Assembly: GCA_910588145.1 (NCBI GenBank)
Contig: CAJUPO010000007.1
Span: 69,207-133,206, forward strand
Direction: 5' to 3'
From: an uncultured Oscillospiraceae bacterium
Lineage (GTDB): Bacteria; Bacillota; Clostridia; Oscillospirales; Ruminococcaceae
Length of the DNA stretch: 64,000 nt
Below are positions 52,658 to 61,008 of the stretch, in pieces (position 1 is the stretch's first letter; each line of letters starts with the position of its first letter). Under the pieces are notes generated by a model. The model saw nothing but the letters and a program-made list of their open reading frames with translations, was not told the DNA's origin and did not search any database. The position numbers were made by a program, and so were the translations under genes.

Positions 52658-54843
52658 ACGGTGAATATACCATTGATATGATTATTCAAAAGATCCTGAC
52701 CGATGATAAACAATACGATCTAAGCAAAATTATTTCCGCCTATGAATTTGCTTCAAAGGCTCATGAGGGACAAAAGCGTTCTTCCGGTCAGCCTTATATT
52801 ATACATCCGCTTGCAGTATCCTATATCCTGCTTGAGCTTGGAATGGATACCGATACTATCTGCGCCGCAATGCTCCATGATGTGGTCGAGGATACACCCG
52901 TTACCCTTCAGGAAGTTAAAAAGCGGTTCGGTCAGGACGTAGCCATGCTGGTAGACGGCGTTACTAAACTCAATCAGGTTCCTATTTTCAGCCGTGAGGA
53001 ACAGCAGGCGGAAAATGTAAGAAAAATGGTCCTTGCAATGTCACAGGACATAAGGGTAATTATTATAAAACTGGCAGACAGACTGCATAACATGAGAACT
53101 CTTAATTACCGGCCGGGAGCAAAACAGCGCAAAACTGCACATGAAACAATGAATATATATGCCCCTATTGCACATCGTCTGGGAATGAGGGGAATAAAGG
53201 AAGAACTGGAGGACAGAGCATTCCATTATCTTGATCCCTTTGCATATTCGGAGATTGAACATATACTTGAAATCAAAAAAAGCGAGCGTGAAGCATTTAT
53301 TACAAGAATCAAGAAAAACATTGCCGAACGTTTCAATGACCGTGAATTCAGCAAACAGCCGCAGATTGAGGGACGTGTAAAAAGTATTTACAGTATTTAT
53401 AAAAAAATGTTTCTTCATCATAAATCCATAGAAGAAATATATGACAAGTACGCTGTAAGAATTATTGTATCAACCGTAGGAGAATGCTATAACGCTCTCG
53501 GACTTGTTCATGATATGTACAGACCTATCCCCAACCGTTTCAAGGACTACATTTCTACTCCGAAATCAAATATGTATCAATCCCTTCATACAACCGTTCT
53601 CGGCAAAGAGGGAATCCCTTTTGAAATACAGATAAGAACATGGGATATGCACGCTACTGCCGAATACGGAATCGCCGCCCACTGGAAATATAAACAGGGC
53701 ATACATACAAGCAACGACAAAATGGAACAACGCCTTGCATGGGTGCGTCAGGTTATTGAAGCCCAGCAGACATCGGACGATGTAGAGGAAATTGTCAGAA
53801 TCATTAAGAACGACCTTGCTCCTGAAGACATAGTTGTTATGACTCCTAAGGGAGATTCTATTTCACTGCCAATTGATTCCACTATAATAGATTTTGCATA
53901 TAAAATACATACCCAGATCGGACATAAAACAGCCGGTGCAAAGGTCGACGGAAAGCTTGTTCCCCTTGACTATAAGCTGCATACCGGAGAGATCTGCGAA
54001 ATTCTGACAAGCAACGAATTTGGAAAAGGTCCCAACCGTTCATGGCTTAATATTGCCAAAACTAACGAAGCAAAATCTAAAATAAGATCATGGTTTAAAA
54101 AAGAGTGCCGTGAAGAAAACATTGTCACCGGAAAGGCTGAGCTTGAAAAGGAATTCAGACATTACCGCATGAGCATTCCCGATGATGAACTTGAAGCTTT
54201 CCTCATGGACGACCTGAAACGCCACAACTGCCAGACCCTTGATGACTTTTACGCTTCAATCGGATACGGCGGCGTACTTCTTTCAAAAATTATTGCCCGC
54301 CTCAAGGATAAGTATATGAAAACTTATAAAACCCTTGAGAATAATACTGCCGAACCGGTAATTAAACCTGCAAGAAAAATCAACAGCGGAATCATACTTG
54401 ACAAAATCGACGACTGTTCCGTAAAATTTGCACAGTGCTGTAATCCCCTGCCCGGTGACGAAATCGTTGGATTTATTACAAGAGGACACGGTATTTCTAT
54501 ACATACAACCTCATGCACCAATTATGCAGCTGCACTGAAAAGGGATAGTCCTGAAGAACTTGCAAGATGGATGGACGTACAATGGACAGATAATCAACAG
54601 ACAAGTCTTCAAACCACCATTGAAGTTACAGCATTGGACCGTGTTGGATTGGTTTATGACATCTGCGCAATTCTTATGGAAGCCAGAATCCCAATAATCC
54701 ATTCATCCTCAAGAAATCTGAAAAACGGAAACGCCATGTTTGAAGCAAAAATAACTATTGCCGGCATGGATCAGCTTAAAGGTCTTTTTGAAAAGCTAAG
54801 AAAGGTAAAAGACGTTATTTCAGTTGAAAGAGCCAAAATCTAA
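52654..54843 (+). CDS. rel: Bifunctional (p)ppGpp synthetase/hydrolase (RelA/SpoT, Rel)
   Basis: 729 residues. The HD hydrolase domain has SGQPYIIHPLAV and MLHDVVEDTPV, both with key His/Asp. The synthetase domain has YDKYAVRIIVSTVGECYNAL (about 265-284) and DYISTPKSNMYQSLHTTVLG. A TGS domain (VVMTPKGDSISLPIDSTIID) and a C-terminal ACT domain (DRVGLVYDICAILMEARIPI) complete the Rel layout. It makes and breaks the stringent alarmone. The start overlaps recJ and has AAGGAG upstream; an MBL hydrolase follows 21 bp later. Confidence 0.97.
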   Translation: MNGEYTIDMIIQKILTDDKQYDLSKIISAYEFASKAHEGQKRSSGQPYIIHPLAVSYILLELGMDTDTICAAMLHDVVEDTPVTLQEVKKRFGQDVAMLVDGVTKLNQVPIFSREEQQAENVRKMVLAMSQDIRVIIIKLADRLHNMRTLNYRPGAKQRKTAHETMNIYAPIAHRLGMRGIKEELEDRAFHYLDPFAYSEIEHILEIKKSEREAFITRIKKNIAERFNDREFSKQPQIEGRVKSIYSIYKKMFLHHKSIEEIYDKYAVRIIVSTVGECYNALGLVHDMYRPIPNRFKDYISTPKSNMYQSLHTTVLGKEGIPFEIQIRTWDMHATAEYGIAAHWKYKQGIHTSNDKMEQRLAWVRQVIEAQQTSDDVEEIVRIIKNDLAPEDIVVMTPKGDSISLPIDSTIIDFAYKIHTQIGHKTAGAKVDGKLVPLDYKLHTGEICEILTSNEFGKGPNRSWLNIAKTNEAKSKIRSWFKKECREENIVTGKAELEKEFRHYRMSIPDDELEAFLMDDLKRHNCQTLDDFYASIGYGGVLLSKIIARLKDKYMKTYKTLENNTAEPVIKPARKINSGIILDKIDDCSVKFAQCCNPLPGDEIVGFITRGHGISIHTTSCTNYAAALKRDSPEELARWMDVQWTDNQQTSLQTTIEVTALDRVGLVYDICAILMEARIPIIHSSSRNLKNGNAMFEAKITIAGMDQLKGLFEKLRKVKDVISVERAKI

Positions 54844-54864
54844 ACTAAAAGATCGGAGAAATAA

Positions 54865-55506
54865 ATGAAGATTTACAGACTGCCTCTCGGTATACTTTCT
54901 GCAAACTGCTATGTTATAGAATCAGAAAAAGGAAACGCTGCCGCTGTTGACATCGGCGGTGAATATCCGAAGCTCAGACGTTTTCTTCAAGAGCACAGCC
55001 TAACTCTAAAAAAAATATTGCTTACCCACGGACATTATGACCATATGGGCGGTACTGCACAGGCAGCTTCCGATACCGGCGCTCAGGTTTATATACATGA
55101 AAATGACGCACAAATGCTCACAAGCCGTCAGGCAAGTCTTGCAGAGGCAATAAGCGGCGGAGCATTTGAGCCCGTCAGTGATTTTACTGTTATATCCGAC
55201 GGAAGTGTTATTTCACTTGATGAGCTGAATTTTGAAGTTATACATACCCCCGGACATACGAAGGGAAGTGTATGCTATAAATGCGGCTCCAATATTTTCA
55301 GCGGTGATACTCTTTTCAGAATGTCAATAGGCAGAACCGATTTTCCCGGAGGAAGCATGGCAGAAATGCTTTCATCCATAAGAAAGCTTTCAGAAATATC
55401 CGGAAGTTATTATGTCTATCCTGGACACAATGAAGAGTCTGACCTTGATTTTGAAAGAAAAAATAATCCTTATATGAACGGAAACCTTTATGAAGATTTT
55501 ATTTAG
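54865..55506 (+). CDS. MBL-fold metallohydrolase (glyoxalase II-like)
   Basis: 213 residues. The zinc motif LTHGHYDHMGGTAQA (THxHxDH), HTPGHTKGSV, SGDTLF and YPGHNEESD supply all ligands of a two-metal site. The sequence matches the YqgX/GloB-like group that lies next to rel in many Firmicutes. It hydrolyses a thioester or similar bond; the substrate is open. The last 17 bp overlap hemZ. Confidence 0.93.
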   Translation: MKIYRLPLGILSANCYVIESEKGNAAAVDIGGEYPKLRRFLQEHSLTLKKILLTHGHYDHMGGTAQAASDTGAQVYIHENDAQMLTSRQASLAEAISGGAFEPVSDFTVISDGSVISLDELNFEVIHTPGHTKGSVCYKCGSNIFSGDTLFRMSIGRTDFPGGSMAEMLSSIRKLSEISGSYYVYPGHNEESDLDFERKNNPYMNGNLYEDFI

Positions 55507-56938
55507 CGGACACGATTTTAAATACGAAACAGAAGCCACGGTTAAGCTTTTTATACCGTCAAGATTTACTTTTCACTATGATATAACCGACGCAGACGGT
55601 GATATTGTAATGACAAGGCTTAAAAAATGCAGAAATTATACCTATTTGTATGCCTATTGCCGTATAGACAAGAACTTCTGCCGCAAAGCTTTTCATATTC
55701 CTAACTCCAAGGCTGATAAAAATACCTGCGAACATGAAATATGCAGACTTATTTATCTATGCCTGCAAAAGCTTACAGGTATTACTCCTCCCTGGGGACT
55801 TATGACGGGTATTAGACCGGTTAAAAAAATGACTGCCTTCTTACAGAATGGATGTTCAAAGGCTGAAGCATTTGAACATCTGAGAAAAAAATTTATGGTT
55901 TCTGAAAGCCGGCTTGAAATTGCTCATATGACTGCGGTTAATCAAATTCCATTGCTTGAATCCCTCAATAAAAGGGATATAAGCCTGTATATTTCAATTC
56001 CCTTTTGCCCTACAAGATGCAGTTACTGTTCATTTGTATCCCATTCTATGGACAGCGCTGTTAAACTTATGCCGGATTATATCAGGCACCTCTCCAAAGA
56101 GCTTGAAATTATATCGCAAATTACCAACAGGCTAAAGCTTGGTATAGATACAATATACATCGGCGGAGGCACTCCTACTTCTATAAGCGCATCTCAGCTT
56201 AAAGTTATTATGGATTCCGTTTCCGCAAATTTTGATCTCAGCAAGGTAAGGGAATACAGCGTTGAAGCCGGACGTGCCGACACTATTACTCCAGCTAAGC
56301 TTAAGGTTATTAAAGACGGCGGCGCTTCAAGGATTTCTGTAAACCCTCAGACATTTAATGATGAAGTACTAAGAATTATCGGCAGACAACACACGGCTCA
56401 GGATACAGTTAACGCCTTTCGGAACGCCCGTGAAGCCGGTTTTGATAATATTAACATGGATCTTATCGCCGGTCTGCCTGGGGATACATTTGAAAACTTC
56501 AGGGAAAGTCTGAATAAATCTATGGAACTTTCTCCGGAAAGCATAACTGTACATACGCTGACAATAAAACGATCTGCAAAGCTTTATGAAGAAAAACCTG
56601 AGTATTTTTGTAAAACTCCAGCTGCGGAAATGGCAGATGAAAGCATTAGGGTTCTTCCGGCAAATGGTTATCTGCCGTACTATTTATACCGCCAGAAAAA
56701 CACCATAGAAAACCTTGAAAATATAGGTTTTGCAAAAAAAGGTTTTGAAAGTCTTTATAATATTTTTATAATGGACGAAACCCAGACTATTTTGGGCGCC
56801 GGATGTGCTGCGTCAACAAAAATTGTTGGTGAAAACGGAAAAATAACTCGAATCCACAATTATAAGTTTCCATATGAATACATTAACAGATTCGATGAAC
56901 TTATGAAGAAAAAAGATGAAATTTATAAGCTTATATAA
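55490..56938 (+). CDS. hemZ: Coproporphyrinogen dehydrogenase-like radical SAM protein HemZ
   Basis: 482 residues. The 4Fe-4S motif is ISIPFCPTRCSYCSF (CX3CX2C, about 166-180). TIYIGGGTPTSISASQL and YSVEAGRADTI are HemN-family signatures. The N-terminal extension of about 160 residues (GHDFKYETEATVKLF) distinguishes HemZ from HemN and HemW. It uses S-adenosylmethionine; the HemZ reaction in anaerobes without a full haem pathway is uncertain. It overlaps the MBL gene and is followed by rlmD after 17 bp. Confidence 0.92.
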   Translation: MKILFSGHDFKYETEATVKLFIPSRFTFHYDITDADGDIVMTRLKKCRNYTYLYAYCRIDKNFCRKAFHIPNSKADKNTCEHEICRLIYLCLQKLTGITPPWGLMTGIRPVKKMTAFLQNGCSKAEAFEHLRKKFMVSESRLEIAHMTAVNQIPLLESLNKRDISLYISIPFCPTRCSYCSFVSHSMDSAVKLMPDYIRHLSKELEIISQITNRLKLGIDTIYIGGGTPTSISASQLKVIMDSVSANFDLSKVREYSVEAGRADTITPAKLKVIKDGGASRISVNPQTFNDEVLRIIGRQHTAQDTVNAFRNAREAGFDNINMDLIAGLPGDTFENFRESLNKSMELSPESITVHTLTIKRSAKLYEEKPEYFCKTPAAEMADESIRVLPANGYLPYYLYRQKNTIENLENIGFAKKGFESLYNIFIMDETQTILGAGCAASTKIVGENGKITRIHNYKFPYEYINRFDELMKKKDEIYKLI

Positions 56939-56955
56939 TAATACGGAGAGTTGCA

Positions 56956-58473
56956 ATGAAAAAAAATCAGATCATTACCGCTGAAATTACAGACATAACT
57001 AACGAGGGAAACGGCGTTTGCCGCTTTGATGGAATGGCAGTTTTTGTACCGGAAACTGCTTTGGGAGATACTGCGGAAATTAAAATTGTTAAAGTACTTA
57101 AGAATTATGCATTCGGTATCGTTAATAAAATAATAATTCCATCGCCGGACAGAATAGTTTCGGATTGTCCCCTATTTCCTAAATGCGGCGGGTGCTCTTT
57201 CAGACATATTTCTTATGAATCAGAACTGAAAATCAAAGAAAAATTTATTTTTGATTCCTTTACCAGATTAGGTAAGCTTAACCCGCAATTTCTTCCTATT
57301 ACAGGCTGCGATTCTTCTGACAGATACCGTAATAAAGCTCAATACCCTGTAAGCCAAATAAATGGTGAACCAATATGCGGATTTTTTGCCAAAAGAAGTC
57401 ACCGTATTATTCCAGGCAGCGACTGCCGGCTTCTTCCCGAAGTCTTCAGCCATATTGCTCAGACTGTAACTGAATACATGAAAACAAATCACATATTACC
57501 ATATAATGAAACCGAAGGCAGCGGTCTTATTCGGCATATCTATATCCGTCAGGCGCCTGCTGCCGGTGAAATTATGGTATGCCTTATCGTAAAGCGCAGC
57601 TGTGCAGATAAACTGCATGAGCTGTGCACTGTATTGTCAAAAAAATTTCCTGAAATAAAAACAATTGTAATGAACGTTAATCCGGATAACACAAATGTTA
57701 TTCTCGGAAAGAAAACCATTAACTTGCTCGGAAACGGAAAAATTACAGATATCTTATGCGGCAACAACATTAGTATTGCTCCGGAAGCCTTTTACCAAAT
57801 AAATTCACCTCAGGCTGAAAGACTATACAGAAAAGCAGAAGAGTTCTGCCAACTGAAAGGAAATGAAACTTTAATAGATTTATACTGCGGCGCCGGAACA
57901 ATCGGTCTTTCTATGGCTTCAAAAATAAAAAAGCTTATCGGTGTCGAGATTATACCTCAAGCTGTTGAAAATGCTAAGGAAAATGCCGTCCGAAGCAGTA
58001 TTCATAACGCTGAATTTATATGCGCCGACGCCGGACAAGCAGCAGCTAAACTTGCCCTAAAAGGTATAAAACCCGATATCGTTATACTTGATCCGCCGCG
58101 AAAAGGCTGTGACAGTTCGGCTATTGACGCTGTCAGTAAAATGTCTCCTGATAAAATTATTATGATTTCCTGCAATCCGGCTACCGCTGCCAGAGACTGT
58201 GCCTTGTTTGAACAAAAGGGTTACGTAACTCGTAAGGTTCAGCCCTTTGACCTTTTTCCAAGAACGGTTCATGTTGAGACTGTATGTTTATTGTCCAAAC
58301 TTCATGCAGACCAACATATCGAGATAGAGCTTCAGATGGACGAGCTTGATTTGACGGCTACGGAGAGCAAAGCCACCTATGAGGAAATCAAGGATTATGT
58401 GTTAGAGCATACAGGGATTGAAAGTCAGCAGTTTATATATCGCACAGGTAAAAGAAAAATGCGGAATTATTGA
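56956..58473 (+). CDS. rlmD: 23S rRNA (uracil-C5)-methyltransferase RlmD-like, with extra frameshifted C-terminal tail
   Basis: 505 residues. A TRAM domain (about 1-58), a Cys cluster (DCPLFPKCGGCSFRHI), SAM motif LIDLYCGAGTIGLSMA (about 310-325), LDPPRKGC and catalytic MISCNPATAARD are complete, so the enzyme should be active. It methylates U1939 (and/or U747) of 23S rRNA. After VHVETVCLLSKL (about 437-448), where most homologues end, it continues with HADQHIEIELQMDELDLTAT and on. This tail is known to me from copies next to integrated elements. It runs out of frame after 58417, and the original frame continues to 58582. rumA/rlmD 3' ends are known ICE insertion sites. Confidence 0.88.
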   Translation: MKKNQIITAEITDITNEGNGVCRFDGMAVFVPETALGDTAEIKIVKVLKNYAFGIVNKIIIPSPDRIVSDCPLFPKCGGCSFRHISYESELKIKEKFIFDSFTRLGKLNPQFLPITGCDSSDRYRNKAQYPVSQINGEPICGFFAKRSHRIIPGSDCRLLPEVFSHIAQTVTEYMKTNHILPYNETEGSGLIRHIYIRQAPAAGEIMVCLIVKRSCADKLHELCTVLSKKFPEIKTIVMNVNPDNTNVILGKKTINLLGNGKITDILCGNNISIAPEAFYQINSPQAERLYRKAEEFCQLKGNETLIDLYCGAGTIGLSMASKIKKLIGVEIIPQAVENAKENAVRSSIHNAEFICADAGQAAAKLALKGIKPDIVILDPPRKGCDSSAIDAVSKMSPDKIIMISCNPATAARDCALFEQKGYVTRKVQPFDLFPRTVHVETVCLLSKLHADQHIEIELQMDELDLTATESKATYEEIKDYVLEHTGIESQQFIYRTGKRKMRNY

Positions 58474-58582
58474 GAGAGTGAACTATAATCTACCAAAATC
58501 GGAAAATTTCAGACAGCCGAAATGTCCGCCAGAGAAAGAAGCGGCTATAAGGGAAGCGTTGGAACATTTTCGTATGATTTGA
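58418..58582 (+). pseudogene. Out-of-frame remainder of the rlmD C-terminal tail
   Basis: From TTG at 58418 the frame reads LKVSSLYIAQVKEKCGIIER, NYNLPKSENFRQPKCPPEKE and AAIREALEHFRMI, then stops. This is the usual end of the long RlmD tail. One extra base near 58414-58417 separates it from the in-frame part. It is either a real frameshift or a sequencing error. Confidence 0.8.
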
Positions 58583-58634
58583 TAGTAGTTTAGAATTGGT
58601 AGATGTTGTAAATATACGGGAGGGGGGAGAGAAA

Positions 58635-60218
58635 ATGATAAAGATAATATCACCTTTTAGTGCTATTCCATCTTGGGAAGGGTTTGAGTATCAAGGGCAT
58701 ATAGCTTTGTTTATTGTGTTAAAACATATATGGCATGAAATTGAATTGGGTAATAGGGAAGAAATAAATTTATATAAATTAGGTATTGAGGGTGAAGAAG
58801 ATTTTTCAATTATTAAGGATGGTAATTATGTTAGTTTGCATCAGATAAAGGCTGGAAAGATAGATTTATGTGATAGTGATAAAGCATGTTTTATATTATC
58901 TGCATTGCAGTATGAAGCTGAAAATGCATATTTTCATATTATTCCGCAAGCCTCTATTTCATTTGATTTTGTTGATAAAACTGTAAAACATATTGAAAAG
59001 CTTATAACCGAATTAAATAAAGAGGTTAAAACAAAGAAAGAATTTAGTGATGAGATAAAGAAATTGGAAACTTCATGTGGGAAAGAAATAAAAAAGAGCG
59101 ATGTATTATATAAACAAACAGAAGGAAAATATATAGTAACCAGTAATATTACTGCCAATGCACCTAAAGGCTCTATACATAAAATATTAGATTTTGTCTG
59201 TGCTGGTAATAAAGAAAAGCAAAATGTTATCAAAGTGATTGAGAAAGTGGTACCAGAGTTATCTTTGTGTAGAGATAAATTACAGGGAAAATGCGATTCA
59301 GATATGTGGAAGATATATGATAAACGATTTACAACATCTGCAGAGGTTATAGAAAATTCATGTAAGATTATTGAAAAAATATTAAAGAAGATTAATCCAG
59401 AGGGGAGCATATACTATGATGAGATATACTATCAATTTGTTTATGATGAGTTGGTTCTTTTCATAAAAAAGGTCATTAGGGAGCACAATACACAAAGTAA
59501 AAAGAATTCATGTAAAATATCATTTTTAAAACTATTCGATTTAATAGTAAAGGATTATAAAGCTGAAAGTAATACTACAGAATATATGTATTATGAGCTA
59601 CTTCAGTTGATAAAAGATACATTTAAAAAATATCCAAATAGCATTCGAACAGATTGTATTTTTAGTGAATGTGAAATTTGTAAAACTACTAATGAGTGTA
59701 ATTTATATCGTCAGATGATGGAGATTGATAATAAAAGTTACAGAGACAAAAAGGATTTTTTATACAAGTTACTCTTAAGAACACCAAAAAATAATTTACC
59801 AAGAGGTAGTGTGATTAATAATTTATTGATAACACTATTGAAGAGGATAGAATGCTTAAGATATTGTGATTCGAATGTTATTTTAGCAAAAAAGGATGAG
59901 GAAATTTATCGATTGACTTTAGATGAAAATGAATATATTGAAGATTTTGAAGACCAATTGAAGAAAGAATTACATGAAAACCATAAAGACAAATTTCTTA
60001 TTTATGAAAGTGATGTCCTAATTACTGACAGATTAAATAAGTTAGATTATAGATACAATCAGATTAATTTTAATGTTATGGGTTCAGAAGAATTAAATGA
60101 AATTGCGGATATAACGTCAGATTCGATTGAACGTCAAAAAATTAATTGCAATAAGTCAAAAATTGTTAGAATAATAAGTAAAGATGTAGCGGAGGAGGAG
60201 TTGAACAATCATGAATGA
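58635..60218 (+). CDS. LmuA-like effector (Cap4/PD-(D/E)XK-type nuclease domain), Lamassu/ABC-3C system
   Basis: 527 residues from ATG 58635 (GGGAGGGGGGA upstream). WEGFEYQGHIALF (14-26) and GIEGEEDFSI (50-59) followed by SLHQIKAGK (67-75) fit the E...(E/Q)xK core of Cap4/DUF4297-like nucleases, with E55-D56 and Q70-x-K72 as likely catalytic residues. A four-Cys cluster (C341, C346, C349, C355; CX4CX2CX5C) probably binds zinc. The C-terminal region would dock to the other subunits. It overlaps the next gene by 8 bp. Gene order effector, small middle protein, SMC-like ATPase is that of Lamassu and ABC-three-component conflict systems. The target is presumably phage or plasmid DNA. Confidence 0.72.
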   Translation: MIKIISPFSAIPSWEGFEYQGHIALFIVLKHIWHEIELGNREEINLYKLGIEGEEDFSIIKDGNYVSLHQIKAGKIDLCDSDKACFILSALQYEAENAYFHIIPQASISFDFVDKTVKHIEKLITELNKEVKTKKEFSDEIKKLETSCGKEIKKSDVLYKQTEGKYIVTSNITANAPKGSIHKILDFVCAGNKEKQNVIKVIEKVVPELSLCRDKLQGKCDSDMWKIYDKRFTTSAEVIENSCKIIEKILKKINPEGSIYYDEIYYQFVYDELVLFIKKVIREHNTQSKKNSCKISFLKLFDLIVKDYKAESNTTEYMYYELLQLIKDTFKKYPNSIRTDCIFSECEICKTTNECNLYRQMMEIDNKSYRDKKDFLYKLLLRTPKNNLPRGSVINNLLITLLKRIECLRYCDSNVILAKKDEEIYRLTLDENEYIEDFEDQLKKELHENHKDKFLIYESDVLITDRLNKLDYRYNQINFNVMGSEELNEIADITSDSIERQKINCNKSKIVRIISKDVAEEELNNHE

Positions 60219-61008
60219 TTTAATTAATAAAATATTTAACTCATACAATTATATTAAGATTTCTGGTATTGGTAATGAAAAAATAGAATTCTATAAGCAC
60301 AAATCCGCTAAAATTGCTAATTATTTTCTTGTTAACACCATTGATTGTAGGGGGTTTGAGGACGACGAAGAAAAAGTAATAAATGCATTAGAACAATTAG
60401 AAAATGAATATTCTAAAAGAGTGACTTCTAATGATGTTTCGTTGAAGCAAAGAATAATTGAATCTTTTGATGATATAAAGGAAGCTAGTCAGGTAGATAA
60501 GAATATATCAGCAATTTATTTATTACTATTTAAAGATATAGAAAAAATAAATAATTATAGAAACGTAGTGTATTCAATAGAAGAATCTCCTAATTACTTT
60601 AAGAGATATGTTTTACCTTATACACAGAAACAAACGGAACAATTGAATTTAGCTTTATCTCAATATGGCGATAGGTCATTAGTAGATGCATTATGTCAAA
60701 TTGTAGATAATGAGGATAATTATTTTGAATTAGTAGAAGGAAAAGATTTGAATAGTACATATGGTTTGGTGGTTCGTATGTTTTCTAAAATTCCTTTTTT
60801 ACAGTACAAATTTAAGACGGAATTAGCACCTGACCCAATAGAAATACAGATAGAGCGCAATTTGAATAAAGATTTAATCAGTTACCATAGTTTTTTGGAT
60901 AATAATGAATATAATATTGAAGATATACTTCTCTTAGAAAATAATTTTGTAATTAGTGAGGAGGATTTAGATAAAGAAATCCAGAAATTGATGAAAGGGG
61001 TAAAATAA
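60211..61008 (+). CDS. LmuC-like middle component of Lamassu/ABC-3C system
   Basis: 265 residues, mainly helical and charged, starting MNDLINKIFNSYNYIKISGI. No catalytic motif or membrane segment is seen. FFLVNTIDCRGFEDDEEKVI-like N-terminal sequence (about 30-50) and VVYSIEESPNYFKRYVLPYT (about 113-132) have the look of middle components of ABC-3C systems. It overlaps the effector by 8 bp and the ATPase by one base (TAATG), so the three proteins are probably made in fixed ratio and form a complex. The identification rests largely on context. Confidence 0.62.
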   Translation: MNDLINKIFNSYNYIKISGIGNEKIEFYKHKSAKIANYFLVNTIDCRGFEDDEEKVINALEQLENEYSKRVTSNDVSLKQRIIESFDDIKEASQVDKNISAIYLLLFKDIEKINNYRNVVYSIEESPNYFKRYVLPYTQKQTEQLNLALSQYGDRSLVDALCQIVDNEDNYFELVEGKDLNSTYGLVVRMFSKIPFLQYKFKTELAPDPIEIQIERNLNKDLISYHSFLDNNEYNIEDILLLENNFVISEEDLDKEIQKLMKGVK

